Below, one piece after another: positions 40,514-50,657 of a DNA stretch of 64,000 nt (positions are counted from its first letter, which is position 1; every line of letters begins with the position of its first letter). Under the pieces are notes generated by a model. That model had not been told where the DNA came from. It did not search any database and was given only the letters and a program-made list of their open reading frames with translations. The position numbers and the translations under genes were made by a program. The stretch is from Vitreoscilla massiliensis (GTDB lineage Bacteria > Pseudomonadota > Gammaproteobacteria > Burkholderiales > Neisseriaceae): positions 437,166-501,165 of the forward strand of contig NZ_LN898219.1 of NCBI RefSeq assembly GCF_001457815.1, given 5' to 3'.

Positions 40514-41650
40514 ATGCATAAAATGCGCGTTATGTGTGCGGCTTTGGTAGCATTGAGCAGTCAAACGGTGTGGGCAGATGAGGCTTCCGCCTTGTTACAG
40601 TGTGCCAATATCATTGACAATACCGTGCGCTTGGCCTGTTTTGACAAGGTGGTTGGGGCGCAATTGCCCACTTTGACCGAACCTGCTCAAACAGCGACAG
40701 CGGCCAAAGCGGTCGATGTGGAAAAAACCGTCGCAGCCAAGTTGGAAAATCGCAATGCACCGGTGGTGTTTGCAGAATCCCCAGCAGATCAAGCCAGTTT
40801 GGAAAACATTGGTTTTGACAGCAGCATTACCGAATCTTATACCCCGTTGTCAGAGGCATGGGATTTGGACCGCAATCATGAATCAGGCATTTTTTCCGCG
40901 CGTGAACACCATGCTTTGTCTTTGATGCCGGTTTGGTACAATGCCAAGCGCAACAACACACCACAATCACCGACCCGTGAGGCCGCGCAAGCGTCTACCG
41001 ATGGCGATAAAAACGTTGAAGCGCGCATGCAGATTTCGTTCAAATCCAAATTGGCCGAAGATTTGTTCAGCAGCCGCGCCGATTTGTGGTTTGGCTATAC
41101 CCAAGTGTCGCATTGGCAAGTGTATAACCAAAGCAATTCCGCACCGTTTCGCAATACCGATTACGAACCTGAGCTGATTTTGACCCAGCCTGTGAAAATG
41201 AACCTGCCTTGGGGCGGTCAATTGCGCATGGTGGGTACAGGTTTGGTACACCAATCCAATGGCCGCACCGAGCCTTTGTCGCGTTCATGGAACCGCGCCT
41301 ATGTGATGGCCGGCATGGAGTGGGGTAAACTCACGGTGGTGCCGCGTGCTTGGTTGCGTTTGGACGGTGATTCCAAAGACGACAATCCCGACATAGACGA
41401 CTACATGGGCTATGGCGATGTGTACGCCAGTTATCGCTTTAGTAATAAGCAATCGGTCGCCGGTTTGTTCCGTTTGAATCCAGCCACAGGCAAAGGTGCG
41501 GTACAACTGGACTATACTTTCCCCATCAAAGACAAGCTTAAAGGCTATGTGCGTTATTTTGATGGTTATGGCATGAACTTATTGGATTACAATCACTACA
41601 ATCGCAGTATTGGTTTTGGTATCAAATTAACAGACTGGTACAGTCTGTAG
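40514..41650 (+). CDS. pldA: Outer-membrane phospholipase A (OMPLA)
   Basis: A 378-residue outer-membrane beta-barrel enzyme that hydrolyses phospholipids reaching the outer leaflet. Signal peptide to about residue 22 (SSQTVWADEA), then a Neisseria-style N-terminal extension, then the barrel. The active site is GLVHQSNGR with the catalytic histidine and serine; RSWNRAYV and the YGMNLLDYNHYNRSIGFG closing strands are also family features. The ATG at 40514 is six bases after GAGG; an ATG twelve bases earlier covers that site. Followed 26 bases later by the DUF502 gene. Confidence 0.9.
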   Translation: MHKMRVMCAALVALSSQTVWADEASALLQCANIIDNTVRLACFDKVVGAQLPTLTEPAQTATAAKAVDVEKTVAAKLENRNAPVVFAESPADQASLENIGFDSSITESYTPLSEAWDLDRNHESGIFSAREHHALSLMPVWYNAKRNNTPQSPTREAAQASTDGDKNVEARMQISFKSKLAEDLFSSRADLWFGYTQVSHWQVYNQSNSAPFRNTDYEPELILTQPVKMNLPWGGQLRMVGTGLVHQSNGRTEPLSRSWNRAYVMAGMEWGKLTVVPRAWLRLDGDSKDDNPDIDDYMGYGDVYASYRFSNKQSVAGLFRLNPATGKGAVQLDYTFPIKDKLKGYVRYFDGYGMNLLDYNHYNRSIGFGIKLTDWYSL

Positions 41651-41676
41651 CATTGCAACACGACAGAAAGTTCACA

Positions 41677-42375
41677 ATGGCCAAAGAGGCGCCAGAAACA
41701 AAGCGGAAGTTTTCATTTAAACGGTATTTGCTCACCGGTTTGTTGGTGTGGCTGCCGGTTGTGGTTACCTTGTGGGTGATTTCTTACATCATCCATTTAT
41801 CGGACGATTTGGTGGCCTTATTGCCATTTGAATGGCAGCCGAAAGTATTTGTCGGCCGCGACATTCCTGGTTTCGGTTTGATCATTGCCGTGTTGGTGTT
41901 GTTTTTCACCGGCGTGTTTGGTGGCAACGTCATCGGGCGTAAAATCATCCAAGCTTGGGATGGCATGATGGGGCGCATCCCCATCGTCAAATCGATTTAT
42001 TCCAGTACCAAAAAAGTATCGGAATCGCTGCTATCCGATTCACGTCAATCGTTCAAAACACCATTATTGGTCAATTTCCCGCATCCACAAGTGTGGTCTG
42101 TGGCATTTGTGTCAGGCAGCGTGCCTGAAGTCTTGCTCGACAGTTTGCCTTTGTTGGCCGAAGATGATGAATATTTGAACGTTTACGTACCGACCACACC
42201 CAATCCAACCGGTGGTTATTACATCACGGTGAAAAAATCTGATACCAGAGCACTCGATATGAGTGTCGATGATGCGTTAAAATACATCATTTCGCTCGGT
42301 ATGGTTGGCCCTGATGGGCACGAGCAACAAGAACAGCAAGAAACGCTGCCTTTGCAACAGCATGGCAGTCATTAA
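41677..42375 (+). CDS. DUF502 family inner-membrane protein
   Basis: About 232 residues. Two membrane helices (YLLTGLLVWLPVVVTLWVISYII and GFGLIIAVLVLFFTGVFGGNVIGR) frame the conserved DUF502 pattern, followed by RIPIVKSIYSSTKKVSESL and FPHPQVWSVAFVSG. In beta-proteobacteria this gene often stands before aspS, as here (12-base gap). Function unknown; the short Gln/Glu-rich tail is not conserved. Confidence 0.85.
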   Translation: MAKEAPETKRKFSFKRYLLTGLLVWLPVVVTLWVISYIIHLSDDLVALLPFEWQPKVFVGRDIPGFGLIIAVLVLFFTGVFGGNVIGRKIIQAWDGMMGRIPIVKSIYSSTKKVSESLLSDSRQSFKTPLLVNFPHPQVWSVAFVSGSVPEVLLDSLPLLAEDDEYLNVYVPTTPNPTGGYYITVKKSDTRALDMSVDDALKYIISLGMVGPDGHEQQEQQETLPLQQHGSH

Positions 42376-42387
42376 TTAAGGAAGAAC

Positions 42388-44193
42388 ATGCGTACCAATT
42401 ATTGTGGTTTGATTAACGAAGCTTATTTAGACCAAACCGTTACCGTTAAAGGCTGGGTACATCGCCGTCGTGACCACGGTGGTGTGATTTTCATCGACTT
42501 GCGCGACCGTGAAGGTATTGTGCAAGTGGTATTCGACCCTGATACCCCAGAAGCTTTTGCCTTGGCCGATCAATCACGTAATGAATACGTATTGAGCATT
42601 ACAGGCCGCGTTCGCAGCCGTCCTGAAGGCACCAAAAACGACAAAATGGTGTCTGGTGGCATTGAAATTTTGGGTAAAGAAATCGAAATCATGAATGAAG
42701 CGGCAACGCCTCCATTCCAAATCGATGAAGACAACATTTCAGAAAACGTGCGTTTGACCAACCGTGTCATCGACTTGCGTCGCCCAGTGATGCAAAAAAA
42801 CATGCGCATGCGCTACCAAGTGGCCATGGGCGTGCGCCGTTATTTGGATGACCAAGGTTTCATCGACATCGAAACCCCAGTGTTGACGCGTTCTACTCCT
42901 GAAGGCGCGCGTGACTATTTGGTACCTAGCCGTGTCAGCCCAGGCGAATTTTACGCCTTGCCACAGTCGCCACAATTGTTCAAACAATTGTTGATGGTGG
43001 CCGGTTTTGACCGTTACTACCAAATCACCAAATGCTTCCGTGACGAAGACTTGCGTGCCGACCGTCAACCTGAATTTACCCAAATCGACTTGGAAACTTC
43101 GTTCTTAGATGAAAATGAAATCATGGACATCACCGAAGGCATGGCGAAAAAAGTGTTCAAAGACGTGTTGAACGTGGACTTGGGCACTTTCCCACGCATG
43201 TTGTTCTCTGACGCAATGTTTAACTACGGTTCAGACAAACCCGACATGCGTATCAGCTTGAAATTCACCGAGTTGACCGACTTGATGAAAACCGAGGAAT
43301 TCAAAGTATTCCGCGGTGCTGCCGACATGAAAAACGGCCGTGTGGTCGGTTTGCGCGTGCCTAATGGTGCCAAATTCAGCCGCAAAGAAATCGACGAATA
43401 CACCAAATTCGTGGGCATTTACGGCGCCAAAGGCTTGGCTTACATCAAAGTCAACGATGTGACCAATTTGAGCAATGGTGAAGACAGCGGTTTGCAATCA
43501 CCGATTGTGAAATTCATGTCTAACGAAGCCTTGGCCGAAATCATCAAACGCACCGAAGCCCAAAACGGCGACTTGATTTTCTTCGGCGCCGACAAAGCCA
43601 AAATCGTGAACGAAGCCATTGGTGCACTGCGCATCAAAGTGGGTAAAGAACACGGTTTGGAAAACGGCTATTTCGTCGACGAATGGCGTCCATTGTGGGT
43701 GGTTGACTTCCCGATGTTTGAATACGACGAAGACGACGACCGCTGGACTGCCGTACATCACCCATTCACCTCACCAAAACCTGGCCACGAAGACTTGATG
43801 GATTCCGATCCTGAAAACTGCTTGGCACGTGCTTACGATATGGTGTTGAACGGCTGGGAAATCGGTGGCGGTTCCATCCGTATTCACCGCGCTGACGTGC
43901 AAGCAAAAGTGTTTGCAGCCTTGAAAATCAGCCCAGAAGAACAACAAAACAAATTCGGTTTCTTGTTGGATAACTTGAAATTCGGTGCGCCTCCTCACGG
44001 TGGTTTGGCCTTCGGTTTGGACCGTTTGGTAGCGATGATGACCGGTGCGGACTCTATCCGTGACGTGATTGCCTTCCCGAAAACCCAACGTGCCCAAGAC
44101 TTGTTGGTAGACGCGCCTAACCATGTTGATGAAAAACAACTGAAAGAATTGGGTTTGCGCTTGAAAGTGAAACAAGAAGACGCCAAAGCTTAA
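42388..44193 (+). CDS. aspS: Aspartate-tRNA ligase
   Basis: A 601-residue class II synthetase. An OB-fold anticodon-binding domain (VTVKGWVHRRRDHGGVIFIDLRD) is followed by motif 2 (FRDEDLRADRQPEFTQIDLE), the bacterial GAD insertion and motif 3 (GLAFGLDRLVAMM). Full length of the bacterial type. No obvious way to tell from sequence whether it is discriminating or also charges tRNA-Asn. AAGGAAGAAC precedes the ATG. An uptake word lies inside near 42602. Confidence 0.96.
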   Translation: MRTNYCGLINEAYLDQTVTVKGWVHRRRDHGGVIFIDLRDREGIVQVVFDPDTPEAFALADQSRNEYVLSITGRVRSRPEGTKNDKMVSGGIEILGKEIEIMNEAATPPFQIDEDNISENVRLTNRVIDLRRPVMQKNMRMRYQVAMGVRRYLDDQGFIDIETPVLTRSTPEGARDYLVPSRVSPGEFYALPQSPQLFKQLLMVAGFDRYYQITKCFRDEDLRADRQPEFTQIDLETSFLDENEIMDITEGMAKKVFKDVLNVDLGTFPRMLFSDAMFNYGSDKPDMRISLKFTELTDLMKTEEFKVFRGAADMKNGRVVGLRVPNGAKFSRKEIDEYTKFVGIYGAKGLAYIKVNDVTNLSNGEDSGLQSPIVKFMSNEALAEIIKRTEAQNGDLIFFGADKAKIVNEAIGALRIKVGKEHGLENGYFVDEWRPLWVVDFPMFEYDEDDDRWTAVHHPFTSPKPGHEDLMDSDPENCLARAYDMVLNGWEIGGGSIRIHRADVQAKVFAALKISPEEQQNKFGFLLDNLKFGAPPHGGLAFGLDRLVAMMTGADSIRDVIAFPKTQRAQDLLVDAPNHVDEKQLKELGLRLKVKQEDAKA

Positions 44194-44217
44194 TGATTTA
44201 AAGCTTAAGTGATAGAT

Positions 44218-44252
44218 AAAGCGGCCTGTAAATGTTTACAGGCCGCTTTTTT
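44218..44252. terminator. Inverted DUS pair, terminator of aspS
   Basis: AAAGCGGCCTGTAAA (44218-44232) and its exact complement (44235-44249) with a T run; ends at the stop of the convergent KAP gene fragment. Confidence 0.8.
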
Positions 44253-44752
44253 ATTGATAAAGACCAGTCGCCAAATACTTTTCCCAGCTTAAATTCATTT
44301 TTTCATAAAGGTGATGGTTATCATTGATATCTTGATAATAAGGGACGAGTGCTTGAATTACATCTGTAATAGAGCTGAGGTTTGAGCTTTCAGTTTCTTT
44401 CTCAATGATATTTAGCATTCGGCAAAGCGTTGTCCATTGGAAAGATTCATCATTCAGTTGAAATTGGTGCTTGAAATGAAATTTGAGATGCTCGAGTTCT
44501 TTTTGATGTGTGGTCATTAAGTTTGTTGCTTCAAGAGGCTGATGTAAGTAATCATCCAGAGTTTCTGCTTTTAGGCTTGCGCTATCGGGATTGATGAGAT
44601 TGTCAGAAGGGAGTTCCAAACCAACAGAATTCACACTGCGAATGACTGGGTCTAGCAACCGGCATAGCGCAATTTGGTGCATTTTCACAATATCATGGGG
44701 AATTTTGAAAGTAGGGTATTCAGAGCAAAATATTTTAAACAGTAAAATACGG

Positions 44753-44760
44753 CATTTTTC
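44753..44760 (+). repeat. Target site duplication, left copy
   Basis: CATTTTTC directly outside the left end of the IS, identical to the copy at 46076-46083. Confidence 0.85.
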
Positions 44761-46075
44761 GAGCCTGTACGCTATTTTGTGTAAGTTACCTTCGTTACAG
44801 ATGGCCGCGTAAGCGGTCATCAAAGTGTATCGTAAACCAATTCATTGCCAACCTCCAATTTTGAATTGGCATCGTCCATTTCTTCGACGCATTCATCACC
44901 GCCAAATAAATCACCTTACGAGCCGAATCGTCCGAAGAGAAGATCTTTCGTTTTTTCGTTGCATGACGTATCACGCTGTTCAATGACTCAATCGCATTGG
45001 TGGTATAAATGGCATGTCGTATGTCTGAGGGATAGCCAAATATGGTGCAAATATTGGGCCAATGGGTGCGCCAAGACTCACCTATGCGTGGGTATTGCCC
45101 ATCCCAAGCCTCACAGAAGGCATCCAATGCCATCAATGCCAACTCCTCTGTTGGCGCTTGGTAAATCGCCTTCAAACCTGTTGTAATCGCTTTATAATCT
45201 TTCCAGCTCACAAAGCGCAAGCTGTTGCGAACCATATGCACGATGCACAATTGAATATCGGTATGCGGGTAAACACTGGCAATCGCCTCTGGAAAGCCTT
45301 TCAGACCATCCACACAGGCAATCAAGATATCTTGCACGCCACGGTTTTTCAACTCTGTCATCACCGATAGCCAGAATTTAGCCCCTTCGGTTTGGGCAAT
45401 CCACATCCCTAATAGCTCTTTGTGGCCGTCTAAATTGATGCCCAAAGCCAAGTAGACCGATTTGTTAATGATGGTATTGTGTTGCCGTACTTTAACCACA
45501 ATACAGTCGAGATACACAACTGGGTACAAGCTGTCTAAGGGCCGATTCTGCCACTCAACCACCTGCTCAATCACCGCATCTGTGACTTTGCTGATTAAGG
45601 TAGCCGAAACATCCGCATCGTACATTTCTTTGAAGAAGGCGACGATTTCACGATTGGTCATACCTTTGGCGTACAGCGACAACACTTGCTCGTCCATTTG
45701 GGTGATGCGGGTTTGGTGCTTTTTAATGATTTGAGGTTCAAACAAACCTTCTCGATCACGAGGAATTTCCAGGTTTAACAAGCCGTCAGGAGTGAGCACT
45801 ACTTTGGGACTGGTACTGTTGCGGTGGTTATTGGATTTTTTGGGCTGATGCTTTTCATAGCCCAAATGCTCTGTTAATTCGGTATTGAGCGCTGTCTCAA
45901 TCATTAGCTTTTTAAACATGGCTGAGAGTTGATTTAGGTCTTCAGGTGTTTTGAAATCCTTGGCCAACTCCATCGCCATGGCTTTGATTTTAGCTTCGTC
46001 CATAATAAATACCTTTTCAGTGTTCCTTTACAGGATATATTGAACAGGTACTTACACAAAATTCAGGACAGGCTC
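44761..46075 (-). mobile_element. IS256-family insertion sequence, complete (1315 bp)
   Basis: Terminal inverted repeats start GAGCCTGT at both ends; over 26 bases 22 match, including ATTTTGTGTAAGT. It contains one intact transposase gene and is flanked by an exact 8-bp duplication. Everything needed for mobility appears present, so the insertion is probably recent. Confidence 0.92.
44795..46003 (-). CDS. IS256-family transposase (mutator type)
   Basis: A 402-residue DDE transposase. The catalytic residues are the Asp in VVYLDCIVVKV, the Asp in ACVDGLKGFPEAI and the Glu in TNAIESLNSVIR; the N-terminal LTEHLGYEKHQPKKSNNHRN is typical of the family. No frameshift or stop is seen. Its stop lies 34 bases inside the left inverted repeat end. 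Confidence 0.95.
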   Translation of the reverse strand: MDEAKIKAMAMELAKDFKTPEDLNQLSAMFKKLMIETALNTELTEHLGYEKHQPKKSNNHRNSTSPKVVLTPDGLLNLEIPRDREGLFEPQIIKKHQTRITQMDEQVLSLYAKGMTNREIVAFFKEMYDADVSATLISKVTDAVIEQVVEWQNRPLDSLYPVVYLDCIVVKVRQHNTIINKSVYLALGINLDGHKELLGMWIAQTEGAKFWLSVMTELKNRGVQDILIACVDGLKGFPEAIASVYPHTDIQLCIVHMVRNSLRFVSWKDYKAITTGLKAIYQAPTEELALMALDAFCEAWDGQYPRIGESWRTHWPNICTIFGYPSDIRHAIYTTNAIESLNSVIRHATKKRKIFSSDDSARKVIYLAVMNASKKWTMPIQNWRLAMNWFTIHFDDRLRGHL

Positions 46076-46083
46076 CATTTTTC
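46076..46083 (+). repeat. Target site duplication, right copy
   Basis: CATTTTTC directly outside the right end of the IS. Confidence 0.85.
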
Positions 46084-47183
46084 TGTGTTTTTATCAAAAT
46101 AATATAAAATAAAACGATGCAATTTGCTTTTGATTTCACGTATAGACAGTTTCATAGCCAATGCATAAACAACAATGTCTATTTTTAAAGCAGTAATAGC
46201 ATCTTGTGAGAAATTCATGGCTTTTAACGTCTCAGTGACAAAATGCAGATAAACATCTTTTGAAATCAAATCGGGAGATAATTCGATGGTGACATCAATG
46301 AATTTCTCCAGATATCTTTTTCCTGTTTCTGTGTTATATCCAAATTGGTGGCAAATAGTTGATTGCAGTTGTTTTTTATCGGTCACCAAGACAAATACAA
46401 TATTTGGAATATCAAAAAAGTGCTTAATCCGTTCAATGAGGCGCACTGAGAATAGGGGATTACAGCGGTCTAACTCATCTACTATGATTACAATAGGCTT
46501 ATTTTGAACTTGAGCCACTTCTTTCAGAGTGGCTTTAAACTCGGTAATGGCATTTTTGTTATTTTCATGCTCTTTGATTTGATTTTCTACCCACAAACCC
46601 ACTTGTTCTGATGTGGCATCAATCAACTGCTCTTGTAGCTTTTCCAGTTTGTCACTGCCATCATTAATGCCCGTAATCCATTTTACACTCGTACTCACGG
46701 CTGCTTTATAAGCGGTAGGGGCGAGAACTTTACCGACAGCCATGATTTTTTGGGTAAATTTTTTCTGTGCAGGTACATCATGGGCAATGACTGCACGTAG
46801 TTCAGCCGCGATTAACAAAAATGGATCATCAATGTGGTCTTGGGCAAAAGCATTGATGTAAATGACTTTATGCGGGGCAGTGGTTTGCTCCAAATGCTTC
46901 TGCCAATGCATCACAAACCACGTTTTGCCTTCGCCCCAGCGCGCATCTAAGGCCAAGACGGCACCGACTTTTAAGCGGTCGATATAGCGCGTTAAATGTT
47001 CAGCCAAGGGTTTGCGATTGAGCAAGTCATGTTCAAAAGGCTCCGTGATGTTTGATAAGTCATCACGCTGCCAATTTAAGTCATCAGTTTGTGCCATAGC
47101 CATTACCGTAAAATGAGGACACTGAATTATATGAGATATGCATCTATAACAGTTGATGTCGGTATAAGAACATGAATACGAAT

Positions 47184-47213
47184 AAGCGGCCTGTAAACAT
47201 TTACAGGCCGCTT
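47184..47213 (-). terminator. Inverted DUS pair after the GABA operon
   Basis: AAGCGGCCTGTAAA (47184-47197) and its complement (47200-47213). It lies 71 bases beyond the cupin gene and before the KAP gene. Confidence 0.7.
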
Positions 47214-47284
47214 TAACATGTTCTTGCTGCAAACACACTAGTATCGGTGGGGTAAGCCGCTACAGTGTGTGTTACTAGCAAGGC

Positions 47285-47641
47285 TTAGGCTTTAAAAATC
47301 ACATACGTCTTGCGCAAGGTTTTGGTGACATGCCAGATGCCTTGGGTGGCGGCGGGGAAAAATACCGCGTCGCCGGCGCTTAAGTGTATGGCTTCGCCAT
47401 CGGTGGGGGTGAAGGTGCATTCGCCAGCAATGATGTGGCAAAACTCTTGCGCGGCGACATTGCGGGCAAAATGGCCGGGTGTGCTTTCCCACACGCCGAT
47501 TTCGGGGCCGCCGGCGTAAGTGGTTTGGTCTTGTGCCACGCCTTGTAAGGGTAGGCTGTCGTTGACCAACAGCGCGGCCGGTTTTAAGTCGACGATGGCG
47601 CTGTGACTGGCTTGTTTGATGGTCACTATCGGTGTGGTCAT
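47285..47641 (-). CDS. Small cupin protein (DUF861 / EutQ-like)
   Basis: A 118-residue single cupin. GVWESTPGHFARNVAAQEFCHIIAGECTFTP is the first cupin motif and GDAVFFPAATQGIWHV the second. Such cupins often stand in amine and polyamine catabolic operons; the reaction or sensing role is not known. GGAGATCAC precedes the ATG. Last gene of the operon with gabP, gabD and the FAD oxidase. Confidence 0.75.
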   Translation of the reverse strand: MTTPIVTIKQASHSAIVDLKPAALLVNDSLPLQGVAQDQTTYAGGPEIGVWESTPGHFARNVAAQEFCHIIAGECTFTPTDGEAIHLSAGDAVFFPAATQGIWHVTKTLRKTYVIFKA

Positions 47642-47662
47642 GTGATCTCCTTGTTGGTGGTA

Positions 47663-49078
47663 TCAATGTGGTGAATATGGGCTTTTGCTGTCGAGTTTGC
47701 TGCTGGGCTTTTGGCCGATATTGAATTTCTGTGCCAGCAAAACCATGACGACGATGCTCAGCGCCAATAAGCTGGTGTACACCACTTCGGTTTTGTACGT
47801 GCCTTCAAACACCATGGTGATTAAGGCGCCGATGATGAAGACGATGACCAAGTAGGTAAGCCATGGGAATAACCACATTTTGAAGGCGATGGCTTGGCCG
47901 CTTTTGTCCAATTTCTTGCGCATGTTCAATTGTGAGAAGGCTATGGTGAGGTAGACAAACAAAGCGACCGTGCCGGTGGCTTGCATCAACACATCGTAGA
48001 CATTCATTTTGGCGGTGGCGGTAAGGTAGGTGGCCAATAAGGCAAACACGCTGGACACCAACACACCTACCCATGGACTGCCGGTCTTTTTACCGGTTAA
48101 GCCCATCACGCGGTGGGCATCGCCGCGTTTGGACAGCGAAAACAACATGCGTGAGCAGGTGTACAAGGCCGAATTGAAACAGCTGCACACTGAGGTTAAG
48201 ACCACAAAGTTCACAATGGTGCGTGCTTCAGGGATGCCCAAGGCGCTCAAGGTCACGCTGTAAGTGCCGTGGGTGGGGTCTTTGAGCAAGGGGTCGTTAT
48301 AAGGAATCAAACACACGGCGATGAACAGCGAACCGACGTAAAACAAGATAATGCGCCAAGTGACCGAACGGGTGGATTTGATGATTTGCTTGCTTGGGTT
48401 TTCTGATTCTGCGGCGGCCACGGTGACCACTTCCGCACCTATGATCGAGAACATCACACCAAGCAAGGCTATGAGTACCGATGAAAAACCATTGGGCATA
48501 AAGCCTTGACTGGTCAAATGCTTGATGCCGCGTGCTTCAGGGTCGCCCCATGGCCATAAATGCAGAATGGCCAAGCTGCCTATGACCAAGAAAATGATGA
48601 TGGCGATGACTTTGACCATGGCAAACCAAAATTCAAATTCGCCATAGTTTTTTACATTCATCAGGTTCACGCCAACCAAGGCACCCGTCACCACCAACAT
48701 ATAGCCCCAAATGGGCATAAACGGGAACCAGTTGTGCAAAATCATGCCCGCCACATAGGCTTCCCAGCCCATGAGCATGGCCCAAAAATACCAATACAAC
48801 CAACCGATGGTAAAGCCAGCCCAGCGGCCGATGGCACGGTCGGCATAAGTGGAAAAAGAACCGGTATCGGGGTGGGCCACGGCCATTTCACCCAACATGC
48901 GCATCACCAAGATGACCAATAAGCCGCCTAAGGCATAGGCCAAGATGACTGCGGGGCCAGCCGATGCGATGGCATTGCCCGAACCGATGAATAAGGCGGC
49001 ACCGATGACACCGGCGATGGAAATCATCGACAAGTGACGCGGCTTCAAACCATTTTGTAAATTAGAACTGCCAGACAT
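47663..49078 (-). CDS. gabP: GABA permease (amino acid:H+ symporter, APC family)
   Basis: A 471-residue twelve-helix transporter. LKPRHLSMISIAGVIGAALFIGSGNAIASAGPA is the AAT-group N-terminal signature, and ESENPSKQIIKSTRSVTWRI the conserved loop. It resembles GabP most closely; the succinate semialdehyde dehydrogenase gene just upstream makes 4-aminobutyrate the likely substrate, though related omega-amino acids remain possible. Confidence 0.83.
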   Translation of the reverse strand: MSGSSNLQNGLKPRHLSMISIAGVIGAALFIGSGNAIASAGPAVILAYALGGLLVILVMRMLGEMAVAHPDTGSFSTYADRAIGRWAGFTIGWLYWYFWAMLMGWEAYVAGMILHNWFPFMPIWGYMLVVTGALVGVNLMNVKNYGEFEFWFAMVKVIAIIIFLVIGSLAILHLWPWGDPEARGIKHLTSQGFMPNGFSSVLIALLGVMFSIIGAEVVTVAAAESENPSKQIIKSTRSVTWRIILFYVGSLFIAVCLIPYNDPLLKDPTHGTYSVTLSALGIPEARTIVNFVVLTSVCSCFNSALYTCSRMLFSLSKRGDAHRVMGLTGKKTGSPWVGVLVSSVFALLATYLTATAKMNVYDVLMQATGTVALFVYLTIAFSQLNMRKKLDKSGQAIAFKMWLFPWLTYLVIVFIIGALITMVFEGTYKTEVVYTSLLALSIVVMVLLAQKFNIGQKPSSKLDSKSPYSPH

Positions 49079-49142
49079 AAAGACTCTCTCTTTGCTTCAA
49101 AATTACTGCTGTTATTATTCATTATTGTTGTGATGGTGGTGT

Positions 49143-50600
49143 TTACAGGCCGGCCAATAACACGTATTTGATTTCCAAATAGTCTTCGATGCCGTATTTG
49201 GAACCTTCGCGTCCCAAACCCGATTGTTTGACGCCGCCAAAAGGCGCAGCTTCATTGGACAGCACGCCAGAATTGACGGCGACCATGCCGTATTCCAAGG
49301 CCTGACTGACCCGAAACACAGTGCCCAAGTCTTGGCTGTACACGTAGGCGGCCAAGCCAAATTCGGTATCGTTGGCCAAGGCCAGCACTTCTTCTTCACT
49401 GTCGAACACAAAAATCGGTGCCAACGGTCCAAAGGTTTCTTCTTTGGCCACCAACATCGTGGCGTTCACGTCTTGTAGCAGCGTCGGTTGGAAAAACAGC
49501 GTATCGGGTTTGACCAAGTGGCCGCCTTTGACCAAAGTCGCGCCGTGGGCGAGGGCATTGTCTATGTGTTGCTGAATTTTGGCGACCGCACGTGCATCAA
49601 TGACGGGACCAAAATTCACGTCTGCATCCATGCCATTGCCGCAGCGCAAACCGTCCATGGCGGTGGCCAGTTTGTCGATGAAAGCGCCGTAAACCTCGCG
49701 CTGCACATAGATGCGGTTGGCGCAGACACAGGTTTGGCCGGCATTGCGAAATTTCGATACCATCGCGCCTGCCACTGCCGCATCCAAGTCGGCGCTGTTA
49801 AAGACGATGAATGGCGCATTGCCACCGAGCTCTAACGACACTTTTTTGACTGTGCTGGCGCATTGCGCCATCAGCAATTTGCCGACACGGGTAGAGCCGG
49901 TGAAACTGAATTTTTTAACGCTGTCGTGTTCGGTCAAGACGCGACCGATTTCTTCATCATTGCCGGTAATAACATTGAACACACCGGCAGGAATGCCGGC
50001 GCGCTGTGCCAGCTCGGCCAAGGCCAAGGCCGATAACGGTGTTTGCGCTGCCGGCTTGACCACAAAAGTACAGCCCGCGGCCAAAGCTGGTGCGGCCTTG
50101 CGCGTGATCATGGCGTTGGGGAAATTCCACGGCGTGATGGCGGCGCACACGCCTATGGCTTGCTTGGTCACCAAGATGCGTTGGTCGCCGCTGAGCGCAG
50201 GGATGAGGTCGCCATTGATGCGTTTGCATTCTTCGGCATACCACTCAATGTAAGCGGCGCCGTAAGCAATCTCGCCTTTGGCCTCTGCCCACGGTTTGCC
50301 TTGTTCGGCGGTCAATATCGTCGCCAAATCGTCGATATTGGCCATGATTAAGTCATACCATAGGCGCAAGATGCGGCTGCGCTCTTTGGCGCTGATGGCT
50401 TGCCATGAGCTCAGGGCCGCTTGCGCTGCTGCCACGGCGGCATTCGCTTCGGCCTGCCCCAATTGCGGCACGGTAGCGAGGGGAGCCAAAGTGGCGGGAT
50501 TGTTGACGGTAATGGCGTCAATGCGTTTGTCGCCTACCCAAGCACCATTGATGTAACACTGGGTTTTGAGCAGACTGGGGTCGTGTAAGGACAGGTTCAT
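49143..50600 (-). CDS. gabD: Succinate semialdehyde dehydrogenase, NAD(P)+
   Basis: Oxidises succinate semialdehyde to succinate. 485 residues, aldehyde dehydrogenase fold: GVCAAITPWNFPNAM (cofactor loop), FTGSTRVGKLLM, the general base in LELGGNAPFIV, and the catalytic cysteine in NAGQTCVCANRIYV. The second cysteine two residues later is the redox-sensitive one known from GabD. It fits with GabP and the amine-oxidising flavoprotein in a GABA/putrescine route; a separate aminotransferase is not in this window. Confidence 0.88.
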   Translation of the reverse strand: MNLSLHDPSLLKTQCYINGAWVGDKRIDAITVNNPATLAPLATVPQLGQAEANAAVAAAQAALSSWQAISAKERSRILRLWYDLIMANIDDLATILTAEQGKPWAEAKGEIAYGAAYIEWYAEECKRINGDLIPALSGDQRILVTKQAIGVCAAITPWNFPNAMITRKAAPALAAGCTFVVKPAAQTPLSALALAELAQRAGIPAGVFNVITGNDEEIGRVLTEHDSVKKFSFTGSTRVGKLLMAQCASTVKKVSLELGGNAPFIVFNSADLDAAVAGAMVSKFRNAGQTCVCANRIYVQREVYGAFIDKLATAMDGLRCGNGMDADVNFGPVIDARAVAKIQQHIDNALAHGATLVKGGHLVKPDTLFFQPTLLQDVNATMLVAKEETFGPLAPIFVFDSEEEVLALANDTEFGLAAYVYSQDLGTVFRVSQALEYGMVAVNSGVLSNEAAPFGGVKQSGLGREGSKYGIEDYLEIKYVLLAGL

Positions 50601-50657
50601 GTGTTTCTCGTTTCTTTATATTGCTCTGGTGCTAGATATGGTTGTGGCTGTGGCTGT

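Larger units (their letters stand above)
44251..47097 (-). pseudogene. KAP-family P-loop NTPase gene split by an IS256-type element
   Basis: The 5' part (47097 to 46076) encodes the NTPase core: Walker A in DARWGEGKTWFVMHW, a region around AFAQDHIDDPFLLIAAEL, and Walker B in KPIVIIVDELDRCNP followed by VLVTDKKQL. The 3' part (44752 to 44251) encodes about 167 more residues. Removing the IS and one copy of the target duplication joins the two in frame through the sequence TEKCRILLFKIF, for a protein of about 507 residues. KAP NTPases are often membrane-linked and some serve in phage defence. The truncated product would end in IS-derived WSLS. The gene is more AT-rich than its neighbours, suggesting acquisition. 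Confidence 0.85.

Noticed and set aside
44251..44823. A separate 190-residue hypothetical gene next to the transposase
   Set aside because: Its first residues are IS sequence; the rest is the displaced 3' part of the KAP NTPase gene.
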